Source of the DNA: Lancefieldella sp938023105
GTDB taxonomy: Bacteria; Actinomycetota; Coriobacteriia; Coriobacteriales; Atopobiaceae
Length of the DNA: 64,000 nt
Direction: 5' to 3'
Assembly (NCBI GenBank): GCA_938023105.1
Contig: CALHDX010000110.1
Location: 9,009 to 73,008, forward strand
This document shows positions 8,983 through 18,545 of this stretch, one piece after another. The first letter of the stretch is position 1, and every line of letters starts with the position of its first letter. The notes beneath the pieces were generated by a model that did no database searches, had not been told where the DNA came from, and saw only the letters and a list, made by a program, of their open reading frames with translations. The position numbers and the translations under genes were made by a program.

Positions 8983-10593
8983 ATGCCCGAGGCCAAGCCG
9001 TCATACTTTATTACCACCCCAATTTATTACGTCAACGCAAAGCCACACCTAGGAACTGCGTACTGCACCCTGCTTTGCGATATCCAAGCTCGCTTTAGAC
9101 GCGCTGCTGGTTACGATGTATTTTTCCTCACCGGTATGGACGAGCATGGCGAGAAGGTCGCTCTTGCTGCAGCTGATCACGGTTTGTCTCCACAGGCATG
9201 GTGTGACTCGCAGGTTCCTTTCTTCAAGGGACTCTATGAAGAGCTGAATATCTCATATGATGACTTCATCCGTACTACCGATGAGCGCCACGTAAAAGCT
9301 GTCCAGTATCTGTGGGAGCGCATGCGTGAGGCTGGCTTCATCTACAAGGGATCCTACGATGGTTGGTATTGCATCCACGAGGAGACCTTCTTCACCGAGA
9401 CTCAGGTAGAGAAGGCAGATGAAGAGACTGGTTGCAAGGGCGCACATCTCTGCCCAGATTGCCATCGTGAGCTTGAGCGTGTCTCTGAGGAGTCTTGGTT
9501 CTTCAAGCTCTCTGCATTCCAGGATAAACTGCTTGAGCTCTATGCTAAGCACCCAGATTTCATTGAGCCAGATTTCCGTGCAAACGAGGTTCGAAGCTTT
9601 GTTGAGTCTGGTCTCCAGGATATTTCTGTATCCCGTACTAGCTTTGATTGGGGCGTTCCAGTTCCTTTTGATGAGTCTCACGTAACCTACGTCTGGTTTG
9701 ATGCTCTTCTCAACTACTACACTGCTGTTGGCTATGGCGATGACAGTCCAGAGGCTGCTGCCATGAGAAAGCGCTTCTGGCCAGCTCAGATGCACGTTGT
9801 TGGTAAGGATATCATCCGCTTCCACTGTGTTATTTGGCCTGCAATGCTTATGGCCCTTGGCGAGGCTGTTCCTGAGCACATTTTTGCTCACGGTTTCTTG
9901 AACGTCCGTAACTCGGAGACTGGTGTTGTTGAGAAGATGAGTAAGTCTCGCGGAAACGCCATTGCTCCTAAGGACGTTTTGGATCTGCTGGGTGTTGAGG
10001 GCTATCGCTACTACTTCATGACCGACGTCACCCCTGGCGAGGACTCTGGCATTTCTTTTGAGCGCATGGAGCAGGTCTATAACGCTGACCTGGCAAATAG
10101 CTGGGGTAACTTGGTTTCTCGCGCCCTTAACATGAGCGATAAGTACTTTGAGGGCGTCACCCCAACCTTTGATGGTTCTTCTGTTGCTGCAGACCACCCA
10201 CTGCGTAAGCTGGCTGAGGGCATCTATGACCGCTACGCTGCGTGCATGGAGAAGATGGACTACGTGGGCGCTAAGAACATCATTATGGAGCTTGTCCACA
10301 CAGCTAACCACTACATTGAGGACGCCGCTCCTTGGACCGTAGCTAAAGACCCAGAGCGTGCTGCAGAGCTTGCAGAGATTATCTACACGCTGCTTGAGTC
10401 TATTCGTATTTGCGCACATCTCTTTATGCCATTTATGCCAACTACGTCTGCAGAGGTTCTGCGCCGTATGAGCCTTGATGAGGCAGAGATTACCTCTACC
10501 GATACCCGTAGCGAGTGCGTATGGGGTAAGCTTCAGGGCGGCCTGGCTGTCTCTAAGGGAGACGCTCTGTTCCCACGTCTTGCAAGCAAGTAA
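8983..10593 (+). CDS. metG: Methionyl-tRNA synthetase
   Basis: Charges tRNA-Met. The 536-residue class I synthetase has the HIGH-type motif as PHLGTAY in TPIYYVNAKPHLG, zinc-module cysteines CxxC around residues 155-160, and the signature KMSKSRGN. The anticodon-binding helical domain follows, and there is no C-terminal tRNA-binding (EMAP-like) domain, as in short bacterial forms. ATG 8983 follows AAGGGAG. It is the first gene of a tight run with rsmA and tatD. Confidence 0.96.
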   Translation: MPEAKPSYFITTPIYYVNAKPHLGTAYCTLLCDIQARFRRAAGYDVFFLTGMDEHGEKVALAAADHGLSPQAWCDSQVPFFKGLYEELNISYDDFIRTTDERHVKAVQYLWERMREAGFIYKGSYDGWYCIHEETFFTETQVEKADEETGCKGAHLCPDCHRELERVSEESWFFKLSAFQDKLLELYAKHPDFIEPDFRANEVRSFVESGLQDISVSRTSFDWGVPVPFDESHVTYVWFDALLNYYTAVGYGDDSPEAAAMRKRFWPAQMHVVGKDIIRFHCVIWPAMLMALGEAVPEHIFAHGFLNVRNSETGVVEKMSKSRGNAIAPKDVLDLLGVEGYRYYFMTDVTPGEDSGISFERMEQVYNADLANSWGNLVSRALNMSDKYFEGVTPTFDGSSVAADHPLRKLAEGIYDRYAACMEKMDYVGAKNIIMELVHTANHYIEDAAPWTVAKDPERAAELAEIIYTLLESIRICAHLFMPFMPTTSAEVLRRMSLDEAEITSTDTRSECVWGKLQGGLAVSKGDALFPRLASK

Positions 10594-10595
10594 TC

Positions 10596-11552
10596 GTGTC
10601 GGAGCACACATCGCATCAGACATCGTGGCTTGCTAATCAGCGCGCCACTAAAGAAACGCTGGAACGTTTTGGCCTTGCCACCAAATACAGGCTGGGTCAA
10701 AACTTCTTGGTACAAGACCATGTTATCGAGAAAATCGTTCAGCTTGCAGAGGTTCAGCCTACCGACGTGGTCGTTGAGGTTGGACCCGGTTTGGGTACCC
10801 TTACGGTTGCCTTGCTCGATCGCGCCCGTGCAGTGTGTTCGCTTGAAGCAGACTCCGAGCTGGAGCAAGTCTTGGCGGTAACCTGCAAGGAGCCTCATCC
10901 AGACTCGTTTGCGCTGGTTATGGGAGATGCTCTGGCAATCACGCCGCAGAAGCTTGCTGAGGCTTACAGTGCACTTCCTGCCGTTGCTCAGGGCACAGCG
11001 CTGAGCACCCCGTCGAGCGCTCCGATGCCAACCAAGTTTGTATCCAATCTGCCGTATCAGGTGGCAGCTACGCTGATCCTTAAGTTCTTCCAGGAGCTTC
11101 CTTCGCTTGAGCGAGCAGTAGTCATGGTGCAGGCTGAGGTAGCCGACAGAATTGCTGCCAAGCCTTCTACCAAGGCATATGGCGCTTACACCGCAAAGCT
11201 GTCTTTATTTGCGCAGGTTACTGGCAGATTTGAAGTGGGTCCTGGCAACTTTATGCCTCCACCACGCGTCAACTCTGCCGTGGTTCGCCTGGATCGCACT
11301 ACGGCGAGAAACCCGGTGACCTCCAAGCTTCTTTCTGAAGAAGAGCTCTTGCATACCATGAGCGTCATTGACGCCGCCTTTGCACAGCGTAGAAAGACCA
11401 TTCGTAATTCAATGAGTGCCTCTGGTTTTGATAAAGACAAGCTAGACCAGGCGTTTCTCGTCACAGGAATTGCGCCTACCGTGCGCGCAGAAGTTTTGAC
11501 TAGCCAAGACTTTATTTGTCTTGCGGCTGCTTTGGAGCCTTTGAGTGAGTAA
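10596..11552 (+). CDS. rsmA: 16S rRNA (adenine-1518/1519-N6)-dimethyltransferase
   Basis: Dimethylates two adenines in the 3' end of 16S rRNA (KsgA family). The 318-residue product has the start motif LGQNFLV, the SAM-binding VVEVGPGLGTLT, the catalytic SNLPYQVA and the C-terminal RRKTIRNS. An insertion of about 20 residues (Ala/Pro/Ser-rich, TALSTPSSAPMP) precedes the NLPY motif. The start is GTG at 10596, two bases after the metG stop; the 3' end overlaps tatD by 8 bases. Confidence 0.95.
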   Translation: MSEHTSHQTSWLANQRATKETLERFGLATKYRLGQNFLVQDHVIEKIVQLAEVQPTDVVVEVGPGLGTLTVALLDRARAVCSLEADSELEQVLAVTCKEPHPDSFALVMGDALAITPQKLAEAYSALPAVAQGTALSTPSSAPMPTKFVSNLPYQVAATLILKFFQELPSLERAVVMVQAEVADRIAAKPSTKAYGAYTAKLSLFAQVTGRFEVGPGNFMPPPRVNSAVVRLDRTTARNPVTSKLLSEEELLHTMSVIDAAFAQRRKTIRNSMSASGFDKDKLDQAFLVTGIAPTVRAEVLTSQDFICLAAALEPLSE

Positions 11553-12564
11553 GAAAAAGCATCATTTACCAGCAGAAGAAGTGGAAGCGCTTTCTTTTTC
11601 TGACGGTCAACTGTTCCACGATATATACGGTACACCTCGTCCAGCCCCGCGTGTTTTGGCGCCTGTTGCTGATACCCATGGTCACCTGGGCAGCCTCCAC
11701 GAGCACAGCGCTGCAGAGTCTCTAGCACGAGCAGCAGCAGCGGGCGTTCGCATGCTTATTGTTCCCGTAGATATTGCTACGGAGTTTCCTCGTAAGTGGG
11801 CAGATACCAGTGCTTTTACCACATGGTTTGAGGATACTCTGAGCCAGGCTCGCCAGGCTTATACAAAGCTGGCTGAGGCAGATCTCTGTGTGCCCTGCGA
11901 TTTACCTGCAGAGTATTTGTTTGAGCACACGTATTTTGTGGTTGGTGCACATCCTTATAGTGCACCAGATTACAACCAAGAAGCTGAACAGCGCTTGTTT
12001 GAGTTGCTTGAGCATCCTCTTTGTGTTGGTGTGGGAGAGATTGGCCTTGATTTTGGACCGTACTGTGAGGTTCCAGAAGAGGTCCAGTGCCAAGCATTTG
12101 AGCGCCAGCTCTCCATTGCACACGAGCATAATCAACGCGTTGAGCTTCATTTACGTGATGGTGCTGATGACACGCACGCTCATGATTTGGCGTTTGAAAT
12201 TTTGAACCGTCTAGGTGTGCCTAAGGCTGGCTGTGACCTGCATTGCTACACCGATGGTCCTGAGGTTATGAAGCCTTTTGCAGACCTTGGTTGTTTTGTT
12301 GCCTTTGGTGGCGCGGCGACGTTTAAGCGCTCTGATGATATCCGAGCTGCAATGATTTCCTGTCCAGAGGCACAACTGCTCTCAGAGACTGATTTCCCCT
12401 ACATGGCGCCAGAGCCTTTACGTGGAGGGGAGTGCACGCCAGCGATGGTGGTGCACACGGTTGAGCGCTTGGCGGAGCTTCGTTGGCAGCGACTTGATAT
12501 CCCCAAAGAGAAGACGTATACCATACTGTGGGAAAACGCCCAGCGCTTTGTAGGACTTGCATAG
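11545..12564 (+). CDS. tatD: TatD family metal-dependent hydrolase/DNase
   Basis: A 339-residue TIM-barrel metal hydrolase of the TatD family. The metal-binding DTHGHLG (usual DTHCHL), VGAHPYSA, the GEIGLDFGP strand, the LHLRDG histidine and the SETDFPYM aspartate are visible. The N terminus is about 50 residues longer than in E. coli TatD and the region around EDTLSQARQ is expanded. Family members act as 3'-5' exonucleases or deacylases. The GTG start is taken inside rsmA, consistent with a metG-rsmA-tatD operon. Confidence 0.88.
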   Translation: MSKKKHHLPAEEVEALSFSDGQLFHDIYGTPRPAPRVLAPVADTHGHLGSLHEHSAAESLARAAAAGVRMLIVPVDIATEFPRKWADTSAFTTWFEDTLSQARQAYTKLAEADLCVPCDLPAEYLFEHTYFVVGAHPYSAPDYNQEAEQRLFELLEHPLCVGVGEIGLDFGPYCEVPEEVQCQAFERQLSIAHEHNQRVELHLRDGADDTHAHDLAFEILNRLGVPKAGCDLHCYTDGPEVMKPFADLGCFVAFGGAATFKRSDDIRAAMISCPEAQLLSETDFPYMAPEPLRGGECTPAMVVHTVERLAELRWQRLDIPKEKTYTILWENAQRFVGLA

Positions 12565-12585
12565 CACAGCAGGAGGTGAGCACAT

Positions 12586-13257
12586 ATGACAAAAATCTTG
12601 GTAGTAGAAGATGACCATCAGATTCAGCAAGAGTTGGTGCTCCTGCTACAAAGAAACGGCTTTGAGGCCCAGGCTCTCACGTCTTTTGAGTCAGTACCTC
12701 AACAGATTATTGCCGCACATCCAGATTTGGTTCTGTTGGACCTTAACCTTCCTGGCATTGACGGACAACAGATTTGTCGAGAAGTGCGACAGCTCTCAAA
12801 CGTTCCCATCATTGTAGTTACCAGCAGAAATACTGACCTTGATGAGCTTATGGTACTCTCATTAGGAGCAGACGATTTTATCGCCAAGCCCTATAACACC
12901 CAGATTTTGCTTATGCACATCAGCTCGGTTTTGAGGCGCGCAAATAGTGATGTCACAACAGGAACAAAGCTTTCGCACGCAGGTGTGACGCTTGATTCTT
13001 CTTCCTGCAAAGTTTCTGCAAATCAAAAGAGTGTTGAGCTGACTAAAAACGAGCTCAGGATACTTTCACTTTTGATGCAAAATGCAGGAACAGTTGTTTC
13101 TCGCCAGCGTATTCAAGAAGAGCTGTGGCAGTCGGACGAGTTTGTTGATGACAATACGTTGACGGTAAACATTAGCCACCTCAGAAATACTCTTGCAAGT
13201 ATTGGTGTTGAGGACTTCGTAATGACACGCCGCGGACTTGGCTACGTTATTGAGTAG
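12586..13257 (+). CDS. OmpR-family response regulator (BceR-like)
   Basis: A 223-residue response regulator. The receiver has acidic residues EDD (8-10), the phospho-acceptor Asp52 in LLDLNLPG and the Lys in AKPYN. A winged-helix DNA-binding domain follows (ELTKNELRILSLL, then the recognition-helix region and RRGLGYVIE). The AGGAGGTGAG ribosome site precedes ATG 12586, 21 bases after tatD. It is paired with an intramembrane-sensing kinase and lies near a BceAB-type transporter, so it probably activates transporter expression in response to antimicrobial peptides (inference). Confidence 0.92.
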   Translation: MTKILVVEDDHQIQQELVLLLQRNGFEAQALTSFESVPQQIIAAHPDLVLLDLNLPGIDGQQICREVRQLSNVPIIVVTSRNTDLDELMVLSLGADDFIAKPYNTQILLMHISSVLRRANSDVTTGTKLSHAGVTLDSSSCKVSANQKSVELTKNELRILSLLMQNAGTVVSRQRIQEELWQSDEFVDDNTLTVNISHLRNTLASIGVEDFVMTRRGLGYVIE

Positions 13258-13263
13258 GCTGTC

Positions 13264-14304
13264 ATGACGCTTTTTAAGTATCTAAAAAATCGAACTATTT
13301 TCTTTATTGCGCTTATAGCGAGCAGCACGTTAATTGGCTTTATGCTTAAGGGCGTTGGGCTTAACGCGTTTGCTATTGCCTACTGTATTTTGGTTTTATG
13401 GGTAGTGGGAGCAGCTGCACTATTAGCCGATTATTTTCATCGTCGTTGGTTTTACCAGCAGCTTGCTGAGAATTTAGCAGCAACTGATAAAGAGAGCTAT
13501 CTGGTTCCTACCATGCTGGACACGCCTTCAACGCTGGAAGAACAGCTTTTTAAAGATGCACTTTCAAGCATGTCCAAGTCTATGATGGACCAGCTTGCTG
13601 ATGAGCATATGCGATCGAAGGAATATCGTGAGTACATTGAGATGTGGGTGCATGAGATTAAAACTCCCATCGCTGCAGCTCATTTGGTTGCTCAGAATAA
13701 TCCATCGCTACCTATGGATGACGTGCAAACGCAACTTACCAAGATTGAAACTCTGGTAGAACAAGCTCTCTATTATGCGCGTAGCGCGTCCGTGGACCGA
13801 GATTTTTCTATTCGAGACGTTAATCTGCAGTCCATCGTAAAAGATGCTCTTAAAAACAACGCACGCGTCTTCATTGACGCTGGTGTTTCTCCGCATTTTG
13901 ATGATTTGGCTCATGTGGTCAAGGCTGACCCAAAATGGCTTGAATTTATTTTGCGACAGCTCCTAATTAACGCTACAAAGTATTCAAATCCAGAGCTTGC
14001 ACCTGGCGAGAAGAACGTTTGGATTTCTGCCTCTGTCTCAGAGCCACGTGAGGGAACTACTTCAACCACTCTCTTCATTAAGGATAATGGCATTGGTATT
14101 CCTGAAGAGGATCTTTCTCGAATTTTTGATAAGGGATTTACCGGCCAAAATGGACGTAAGTACGCAAAATCTACCGGTATGGGCCTCTATCTCTGCTATG
14201 AACTCTGTAAGAAAATGGGCCTTAAGCTGGCTGTCAGTAGTACAATTGGTAAAGGTTCAACCTTTTCTATTACGTTTAATCAGTCCTTCACGGATTTAAA
14301 ATGA
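13264..14304 (+). CDS. Intramembrane-sensing histidine kinase (BceS-like)
   Basis: A 346-residue kinase with two N-terminal membrane helices (about residues 12-28 and 36-56) separated by only a few residues, so there is no extracellular sensor domain. This is the BceS architecture, in which the partner ABC transporter does the sensing. The H box is EMWVHEIKTPI (His130); the N box (LINATKYS), G1 (DNGIGI), F and G2 (GMGLYL) follow. It starts 6 bases after the regulator. The transporter genes lie 1.2 kb downstream, interrupted by a gene on the other strand. Confidence 0.92.
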   Translation: MTLFKYLKNRTIFFIALIASSTLIGFMLKGVGLNAFAIAYCILVLWVVGAAALLADYFHRRWFYQQLAENLAATDKESYLVPTMLDTPSTLEEQLFKDALSSMSKSMMDQLADEHMRSKEYREYIEMWVHEIKTPIAAAHLVAQNNPSLPMDDVQTQLTKIETLVEQALYYARSASVDRDFSIRDVNLQSIVKDALKNNARVFIDAGVSPHFDDLAHVVKADPKWLEFILRQLLINATKYSNPELAPGEKNVWISASVSEPREGTTSTTLFIKDNGIGIPEEDLSRIFDKGFTGQNGRKYAKSTGMGLYLCYELCKKMGLKLAVSSTIGKGSTFSITFNQSFTDLK

Positions 14305-14330
14305 AGCTGTAACTTTTAACAGCAATTGCG

Positions 14331-15332
14331 TTAGTTCTCAATTAGAAGCTCCCACAATTCATCCGTTTGAGGATCGCTTCCTACTGGGAAGGTATGCTGA
14401 CTAAAGCGCTTGAATCCCCAATGTGAATAAAATGCCTTAGCAGGCTCATTGTGTTCCCAAACACCCAGCCACACGCGTTTTTTGCCCTTATCTTTTGCTA
14501 AATCAAGGGAAAATTTCATGAGCTTTGATCCAAGGTGCAGGCCTTTAAAACGCGGAAGGATATACAGGCGCTCAATTTCAAGTGAATCATCACGTTGACC
14601 TTCGGTTTGCTCATAACGCGTATTGAGCTTCAGGTAACCAGCTACTTGACCTTCTACCTCAATAAAATAAAAATATGAGTGTTTAGCAGATAGCTCTCGA
14701 GCAAGCTTTTCTGTGTTGTAGAGCGAGTCAATGCAACTTGCTAAATCATCTGCTGTATTTGAGTCAATAAAAGTGTCTACAAATGTCTCTACGCTAAGCT
14801 TCTGCAGTGTGCGCAAATCGGCAGCTTCAAGCGGTCGAATAGATACATGAGCATCATCAATGTTGATGGTGTTTCTTGTCTGACGATATGCATCAAGGTC
14901 AAAGGAGAGCAAATGGTGGAGGACGCCAAAGTGATCAAGCACCTTAGAAGATACCTGCGTAAACCCAGCGTGCTCGTAGAAGGGCTGAGCTTTGAGTTGC
15001 GATTCAACTAACACCTTGGAAGCACTATTTTCTTGTGCCAGGTAATCAAGGGTATCGTGCAACAGCTTTGAGCCAATACCAGCGCCTTTGTTGTTGACGC
15101 ATACGCGCCCAATAAGAGGGGAGTTGTAGGACTGCCCTGCATCAATGATGCGCAAATATGCAGCTACCGAGTCAGTATCTTGATAAAAGACATGGGTAGA
15201 AACTTGATCAACGTTATCAAGATCGTTGTACATAATCTGCTGATCAACAATAAACGTTTCTGCTCTTAGAGAAAGAATTTGATATAACTCTTTAGCGGTA
15301 AGCTGCCCAAATCTTTTAATTACTGACTGCAT
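14331..15332 (-). CDS. Tandem GNAT acetyltransferase (two domains)
   Basis: The 333-residue protein carries two GNAT folds in one chain. The N-terminal half resembles the ElaA type (LTAKELYQILSLRAETFIVDQ and an acetyl-CoA motif with GIGSKLL). The C-terminal half (from about residue 165) resembles the PaiA/YhhY type, with LPRFKGLHLGSKLM as the pyrophosphate-binding loop and WLGVWEHNEPAKAFY. The substrate cannot be told; amines, peptides or drugs are known for the family. It sits convergently between the kinase and the transporter of the Bce-like module. Confidence 0.85.
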   Translation of the reverse strand: MQSVIKRFGQLTAKELYQILSLRAETFIVDQQIMYNDLDNVDQVSTHVFYQDTDSVAAYLRIIDAGQSYNSPLIGRVCVNNKGAGIGSKLLHDTLDYLAQENSASKVLVESQLKAQPFYEHAGFTQVSSKVLDHFGVLHHLLSFDLDAYRQTRNTINIDDAHVSIRPLEAADLRTLQKLSVETFVDTFIDSNTADDLASCIDSLYNTEKLARELSAKHSYFYFIEVEGQVAGYLKLNTRYEQTEGQRDDSLEIERLYILPRFKGLHLGSKLMKFSLDLAKDKGKKRVWLGVWEHNEPAKAFYSHWGFKRFSQHTFPVGSDPQTDELWELLIEN

Positions 15333-15390
15333 AGCATGCCCCTCCCGTATGCTTGATAGTGATATTTTGACACATCAAAGTGAGAAAAGC

Positions 15391-15447
15391 GTAAGGTTTC
15401 TGTAAGGTCAATCGATGGCAACGTGAACGGTAGTGACGGAGTATATA
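15391..15447 (+). promoter_or_regulatory. Direct repeats and -10 box upstream of the Bce-like transporter
   Basis: GTAAGGT occurs at 15391-15397 and again at 15402-15408, an 11-bp centre-to-centre spacing that places both copies on one face of the helix. This is typical of OmpR-family regulator binding sites. A TATATA box is at 15442-15447 with no good -35, as expected for an activated promoter. The likely regulator is the one encoded at 12586-13257 (inference). Confidence 0.55.
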
Positions 15448-15484
15448 TCTCAAGATTTACTCGCTCCCAATGAAAGGACGCAAC

Positions 15485-16315
15485 ATGGTAGCTACTCAAT
15501 CAGCTCCAACTCAGCCAACTGTTGTGGCTGGACAATCTTCAGCACTTACTCCTCACACCGTTTTGGTTTGTCAAAACCTCGAGAAGTACTATGGAACTCG
15601 TGGAAATATCACTAAGGCGCTGGACGGCATTAATCTTTCTGTAGCTCGCGGTGAGTTTATCGCTATCATGGGTCCTTCTGGTTCTGGCAAAACTACACTT
15701 TTGAACTGCATCTCTACCATTGATCAGGCATCTGCAGGCCACATCTTTATTGATGACCAAGAGCTTTCCAGCCTGCGCGGCGCAGAGCTTTCTGCCTTTA
15801 GACGTGACCGCTTGGGCTTTATTTTCCAGGACGCAAACCTGCTTGATAGCCTTACTGCTCGCGAGAATATTGCACTCTCACTAACTATTGGTCATGTTCG
15901 TGCTCAGGAAGTTTTGGAGCGCGTAGAAAACGTTGCAAAACTGCTCCAGATTTCCGAGGTACTGGACAAGTTTCCTTACGAGATGTCCGGAGGCCAGCGT
16001 CAGCGTGTTGCTGCAGCTCGAGCAATTGTTACTAACCCTTCGTTGGTTCTGGCAGACGAGCCTACCGGCGCGCTTGACTCAAAGAACGCCCGTACACTCC
16101 TTGAAAGCCTTGAGAACCTTAATCGCAATGGCGCAACTATTGCCATGGTTACTCACGATTCATATGCAGCTTCTTACGCTCATCGCGTTATTTTCATTAA
16201 AGATGGTCGCATCTTTAATGAAATAGTTCGTGGCGAGAAGCCCCGTAAGCAGTTCTTTGACCAGATCATGGACGTTGTTTCATTCCTGGGAGGAGAGGGT
16301 GCTGATGTACAGTAA
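15485..16315 (+). CDS. ABC transporter ATPase (BceA-like)
   Basis: The ATP-binding subunit of a MacB/BceA-type exporter-like transporter. The 276-residue product has Walker A GPSGSGKTTL, the signature MSGGQRQRVA, Walker B LVLADEPTGAL with the following D-loop SK, and the switch histidine VTHD. ATG 15485 is preferred over ATG 15470 because GAAAGGA lies 6 bases upstream of it. The gene overlaps the permease gene by 11 bases. Confidence 0.94.
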   Translation: MVATQSAPTQPTVVAGQSSALTPHTVLVCQNLEKYYGTRGNITKALDGINLSVARGEFIAIMGPSGSGKTTLLNCISTIDQASAGHIFIDDQELSSLRGAELSAFRRDRLGFIFQDANLLDSLTARENIALSLTIGHVRAQEVLERVENVAKLLQISEVLDKFPYEMSGGQRQRVAAARAIVTNPSLVLADEPTGALDSKNARTLLESLENLNRNGATIAMVTHDSYAASYAHRVIFIKDGRIFNEIVRGEKPRKQFFDQIMDVVSFLGGEGADVQ

Positions 16316-18410
16316 AATCGCGCTTGGCAACGTCAAGAAATCACTGCGCGATTTCAGCATTTACTTTCTGACCTTGGCGGTAGGCGTTGCACTATTTTAT
16401 TCTTTCAATTCAATTACGCAGCAATCTATGGTGTTGAATCTTTCTGAAGATCAGCGAAACATTGTTCAGCTTTTGAGTAATACCATTTCTGGAGTAAGCG
16501 TTTTTCTTGCCGTTATTATGGGATTTCTTGTTGTCTACGCTAATCAGTTTTTGATTCGTCGTAGGAAAAAAGAATTTGGTATGTATCAGATACTGGGCAT
16601 GACCAAGAGAAATGTCTCAAAGATTATGAGTATTGAGACACTGTTTGTTGGTTTTCTTGCCCTGGTAGTTGGACTTGTTGCAGGTATTTTTATCTCTCAA
16701 TTTATGATGTTTGCAACGGCCCACATGTTTAACACAACTCTTGATTCATTCAAATTTGTATTCTCGCAAACTGCACTGATTCAAACGGTTATTTACTTTG
16801 TGGTTATGTTTGTGGTTGCACTGATTTTTAACGTTACCACGGTTTCCCGCTACAAGCTCATTGACCTTCTTAACGCAGACAAAGTAACTCAGACCGTTAA
16901 GGTAAGAAACCTTACCATCTCTGTACTGCTCTTCTTGGCCTCTCTTGGAATCATTGCTTATTCCTATATCTTGCTTCAGCACAATGGTTTAAAACAGATA
17001 GATGAAGAGTTTGCCATGGCTACTGCTTTGGTATCTGTGGGCACAGCACTCTTTTTCTTCTCAATCTCTGGTTTCTTGCTCAGATTTATGCAGATGCAGA
17101 AGGGCTTCTACTACAAGGGTCTTCACTCATTTATCCTGCGTCAGTTTAATGCCCGCGTTAATACTGCTTGGGTTTCTATCTCTTTAGTCTGCGCTATGCT
17201 CTTTGTGGCAGTCTGTGGACTTGGTACGGGTTTCTCGCTTGTTGACTCTATGAATGCTGGCTTCTCTAAGCTCAAAACGTACGATGTTTCTGTAGCAATC
17301 AATCCAGGCTCAGAGCGCAGTTATACCCCTGGTCCAGCGGACCCATATGATTACCTTTCTGTAGTGCAGAAGCTAGATCCAGAGTGGAATAAAACTATCA
17401 AAAACGCCTTCCAGGTTGATACGTACTACGCTCAAGATGATCCAACAACACCAAGCTTTACGTATAGCTCTATTGATGCGGTAACAGGCAAGCGCTTTGA
17501 TGATTACTTTACCGGCTATAGCGGTCAGGGAGATCCTGCGCAGAGCAATGTGACTCTGATGCGAGCCTCTCAGTACAACAAGCTGCGTGTTGCGTCTGGT
17601 CTTGAGCCTGTTGACTTTGGTACTGATGGTTATATGGTTTGGACGCTTGATACTAATCTCACAAAATACTGGCAGGATTCTCTTGCAAATAATCCTGAGC
17701 TTACCATTCAAGGTCACAAGCTCCATGCTGTTGGTGGAACACTGGATATTGCTCAGACGCAAGGTGGCCCTCATCTTATGCCTGTAGCTGGAATTGTGGT
17801 TGTTGCTGATCAAAGTTTCCCTTCAAGCACCGTTTTGACCAACTCATACATCTTAGGCAACTACCAAACTCCAGGTGATGCTACTGAAACACAGTTCCAG
17901 GGTCAAATTAAACAGTACTTAGGCGATGGCGGCGTAACTGGAGGTGATTCCGACCCATATTCTTTAATGCTTGTTGTTACTGCCTCTCAATATATTCAAG
18001 GTACTGCTGGATTCTCTGGTATTGTGACGTATCTGGCACTGTATATTGGCCTGGTACTCTTTATTGCTTGCGCTGCTATTCTGGCACTTCAGCAACTCTC
18101 GGAGGCATCGGACAATGCTCGCGCCTATCAAGTTCTTGCAGAGCTTGGTGCCGAGAAAGGCCTTGCAAGTCGTGCACTCTTTGTTCAGATTGGCGTGTAC
18201 TTCTTGTTCCCGCTGCTTATGGCAGCTGCGCACGCTACCTGTGCGATGTCAATTATGGTCTCTGTTATTAAGTCAATCGGTAACTTTGATGTAGCCAGTA
18301 GTATTGGTGGAGTGGTTGCAGTAGTAGCTGCTCTCTATGGTGGATATTTCTTAGTTACTTACTTTGCTGCACGTTCAATCATCTTTAGGGGCGCTAAGAG
18401 AATGCAGTAA
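16305..18410 (+). CDS. ABC transporter permease (BceB-like)
   Basis: A 701-residue FtsX-type permease. The first helix follows MYSKIALGNVKKSLRD, the usual BceB start. Several further membrane helices follow (about 10 in all), and a large extracytoplasmic domain of about 220 residues lies between roughly residues 330 and 550. With the ATPase and the BceRS-like pair it forms a flux-sensing peptide resistance module of the bacitracin/lantibiotic type (family knowledge; substrate unknown). The frame is open from 16230, but ATG 16305 has AGGAGAGGG upstream and matches the family start. Confidence 0.93.
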   Translation: MYSKIALGNVKKSLRDFSIYFLTLAVGVALFYSFNSITQQSMVLNLSEDQRNIVQLLSNTISGVSVFLAVIMGFLVVYANQFLIRRRKKEFGMYQILGMTKRNVSKIMSIETLFVGFLALVVGLVAGIFISQFMMFATAHMFNTTLDSFKFVFSQTALIQTVIYFVVMFVVALIFNVTTVSRYKLIDLLNADKVTQTVKVRNLTISVLLFLASLGIIAYSYILLQHNGLKQIDEEFAMATALVSVGTALFFFSISGFLLRFMQMQKGFYYKGLHSFILRQFNARVNTAWVSISLVCAMLFVAVCGLGTGFSLVDSMNAGFSKLKTYDVSVAINPGSERSYTPGPADPYDYLSVVQKLDPEWNKTIKNAFQVDTYYAQDDPTTPSFTYSSIDAVTGKRFDDYFTGYSGQGDPAQSNVTLMRASQYNKLRVASGLEPVDFGTDGYMVWTLDTNLTKYWQDSLANNPELTIQGHKLHAVGGTLDIAQTQGGPHLMPVAGIVVVADQSFPSSTVLTNSYILGNYQTPGDATETQFQGQIKQYLGDGGVTGGDSDPYSLMLVVTASQYIQGTAGFSGIVTYLALYIGLVLFIACAAILALQQLSEASDNARAYQVLAELGAEKGLASRALFVQIGVYFLFPLLMAAAHATCAMSIMVSVIKSIGNFDVASSIGGVVAVVAALYGGYFLVTYFAARSIIFRGAKRMQ

Positions 18411-18440
18411 GTTGCACTTTCGTGTTGTAAATTCGTGAAA

Positions 18441-18477
18441 GAAGGACGGATGTTTCTCTGTGGAGCATTCGTCCTTC
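18441..18477 (+). terminator. Hairpin after the Bce-like permease
   Basis: A 12-bp stem with one G-T pair (GAAGGACGGATG / CATTCGTCCTTC) and a 13-nt loop. It lacks a T-tract, so it may terminate weakly or stabilise the 3' end. Confidence 0.55.
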
Positions 18478-18545
18478 TCGCTTAGGTAAAATAGAAACGT
18501 TATGTCAGATGGTATCTGTGCAGAGCACATACTCAAGGAGGCATC

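Noticed and set aside
9253..10623. A 456-codon open frame on the minus strand
   Set aside because: It is antisense to metG, which has all family motifs; the frame is a by-product of its codon use.
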